Assembly: GCF_022921115.1 (NCBI RefSeq)
Contig: NZ_CP095075.1
Span: 2,864,001 to 2,928,000, forward strand
DNA length: 64,000 nucleotides
DNA from: Halobacillus amylolyticus
GTDB taxonomy: Bacteria > Bacillota > Bacilli > Bacillales > Halobacillaceae
Reading direction: 5' to 3'
Shown: in pieces, positions 63,814-64,000 of the stretch
How the letters are laid out: every line of letters begins with the position of its first letter
Numbering within the stretch: the first letter of the stretch is position 1
Position numbers and translations under genes: made by a program
Notes under the pieces: model-generated
What the model saw: only the letters and a program-made list of their open reading frames with translations
Told to the model about the DNA's origin: nothing
The model's database searches: none

Positions 63814-64000
63814 ATGCATACAATGTGGAAGGGAACGATAAGTTTCGGGCTTGTAAATATTCCGATTAAATTGCATGCTGCAACGGAAAACAAAGACATT
63901 AAATTACGCCAGTTACATGAAAAATGTAAGTCCCCCATTGAATACAAGAAAAGGTGTCCTGTTTGTGAAGAAGAAGTCAACAATGAGGAGATAGTAAAGG
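63814..64000 (+). CDS. ku: Ku protein, non-homologous end joining (3' end outside window)
   Basis: The first 62 codons of bacterial Ku (YkoV type): MHTMWKGTISFGLVNIPIKL opens the protein in the standard way, then LRQLHEKCKSPIEYKKRCPVC, typical of the ring-shaped DNA-end binder. ATG 63814 lies behind a weak AGAGGCGAACG site. Divergent from ligD, its partner. The gene runs past the window end. Confidence 0.93.
   Translation, partial: MHTMWKGTISFGLVNIPIKLHAATENKDIKLRQLHEKCKSPIEYKKRCPVCEEEVNNEEIVK

Noticed and set aside
1-64000. CRISPR arrays, tRNA or rRNA genes, prophage genes
   Set aside because: None were seen on reading both strands; the only repeats are the palindromes, the MITE-like element, the iteron cluster and the IS ends.

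Overview
The window reads as chromosome of a low-to-moderate GC, Gram-positive, spore-former-type Bacillaceae bacterium, possibly a marine or moderately halophilic genus. That is inferred from gene content: an LtaS-type lipoteichoic acid synthase, an intracellular subtilisin with a LIPY motif, a LigD/Ku pair of Bacillus layout, strong AGGAGG ribosome binding sites, and a sigma-B-like promoter before a large catalase. No rRNA, tRNA or CRISPR array was seen.

Layout. 1-3.3 kb: end of an MFS transporter, an alpha/beta hydrolase and an SH3/amidase cell-wall hydrolase. 3.6-14.5 kb: a cobalamin riboswitch with a terminator, followed by a tightly overlapped operon. It encodes B12/cobinamide uptake (btuF, btuC, btuD), cobinamide remodelling (cbiZ, cbiB), aminopropanol-phosphate supply (cobD), nucleotide-loop assembly (cobU, a second CobU-like protein, cobS, a CobC-like phosphatase), amidation (cobQ), adenosylation (PduO type) and a PurM/AIRS-fold protein that could be an alpha-ribazole kinase. 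No corrin-ring genes and no cobT are present, so this looks like a salvage locus. 14.5-19.4 kb: a small membrane protein, a long gene-poor stretch, a PAP2 phosphatase, a frameshifted metallophosphoesterase, the intracellular protease and a MITE-like element. 19.4-30.2 kb: purU, a P1-family peptidase, glutamate synthase (large and small subunits) and catalase. 30.4-37 kb: a molybdopterin oxidoreductase with an unusual C-terminal LysM domain and a small partner protein, then gluconate kinase, 6-phosphogluconate dehydrogenase and a divergent RpiR-type regulator. 37-45 kb: a frameshifted SLC13 transporter, an M20 dipeptidase, small proteins, a MarR/MFS pair, an rRNA methyltransferase-like protein and an SDR. 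45-47.4 kb: a plasmid-type actin partition operon (ParM-like plus ParR-like) downstream of a cluster of repeats that resembles a centromere. 47.4-53.5 kb: a zinc-ribbon protein, TauE/SafE permease, an IS3-family element next to a truncated redoxin gene, HxlR regulator, CapA-like lipoprotein, a bioY remnant and a DinB protein. 53.7-64 kb: ltaS, a Cof-type phosphatase, a four-gene fatty acid/acyl-CoA catabolism cluster, and divergent ligD and ku.

Two things cut across the window. First, a 17-bp-arm palindrome (CCACCTCAGGTCATCCA, 5-nt loop, reverse complement) occurs three times in intergenic DNA at about 28.0, 37.2 and 60.1 kb. Second, at least five genes are broken by what look like single-base losses inside homopolymers, so either the assembly under-calls homopolymers or these genes are recently decayed. 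The most unusual module is the actin/ParR-like operon with its phased YGCAAG repeats overlapping the promoter.
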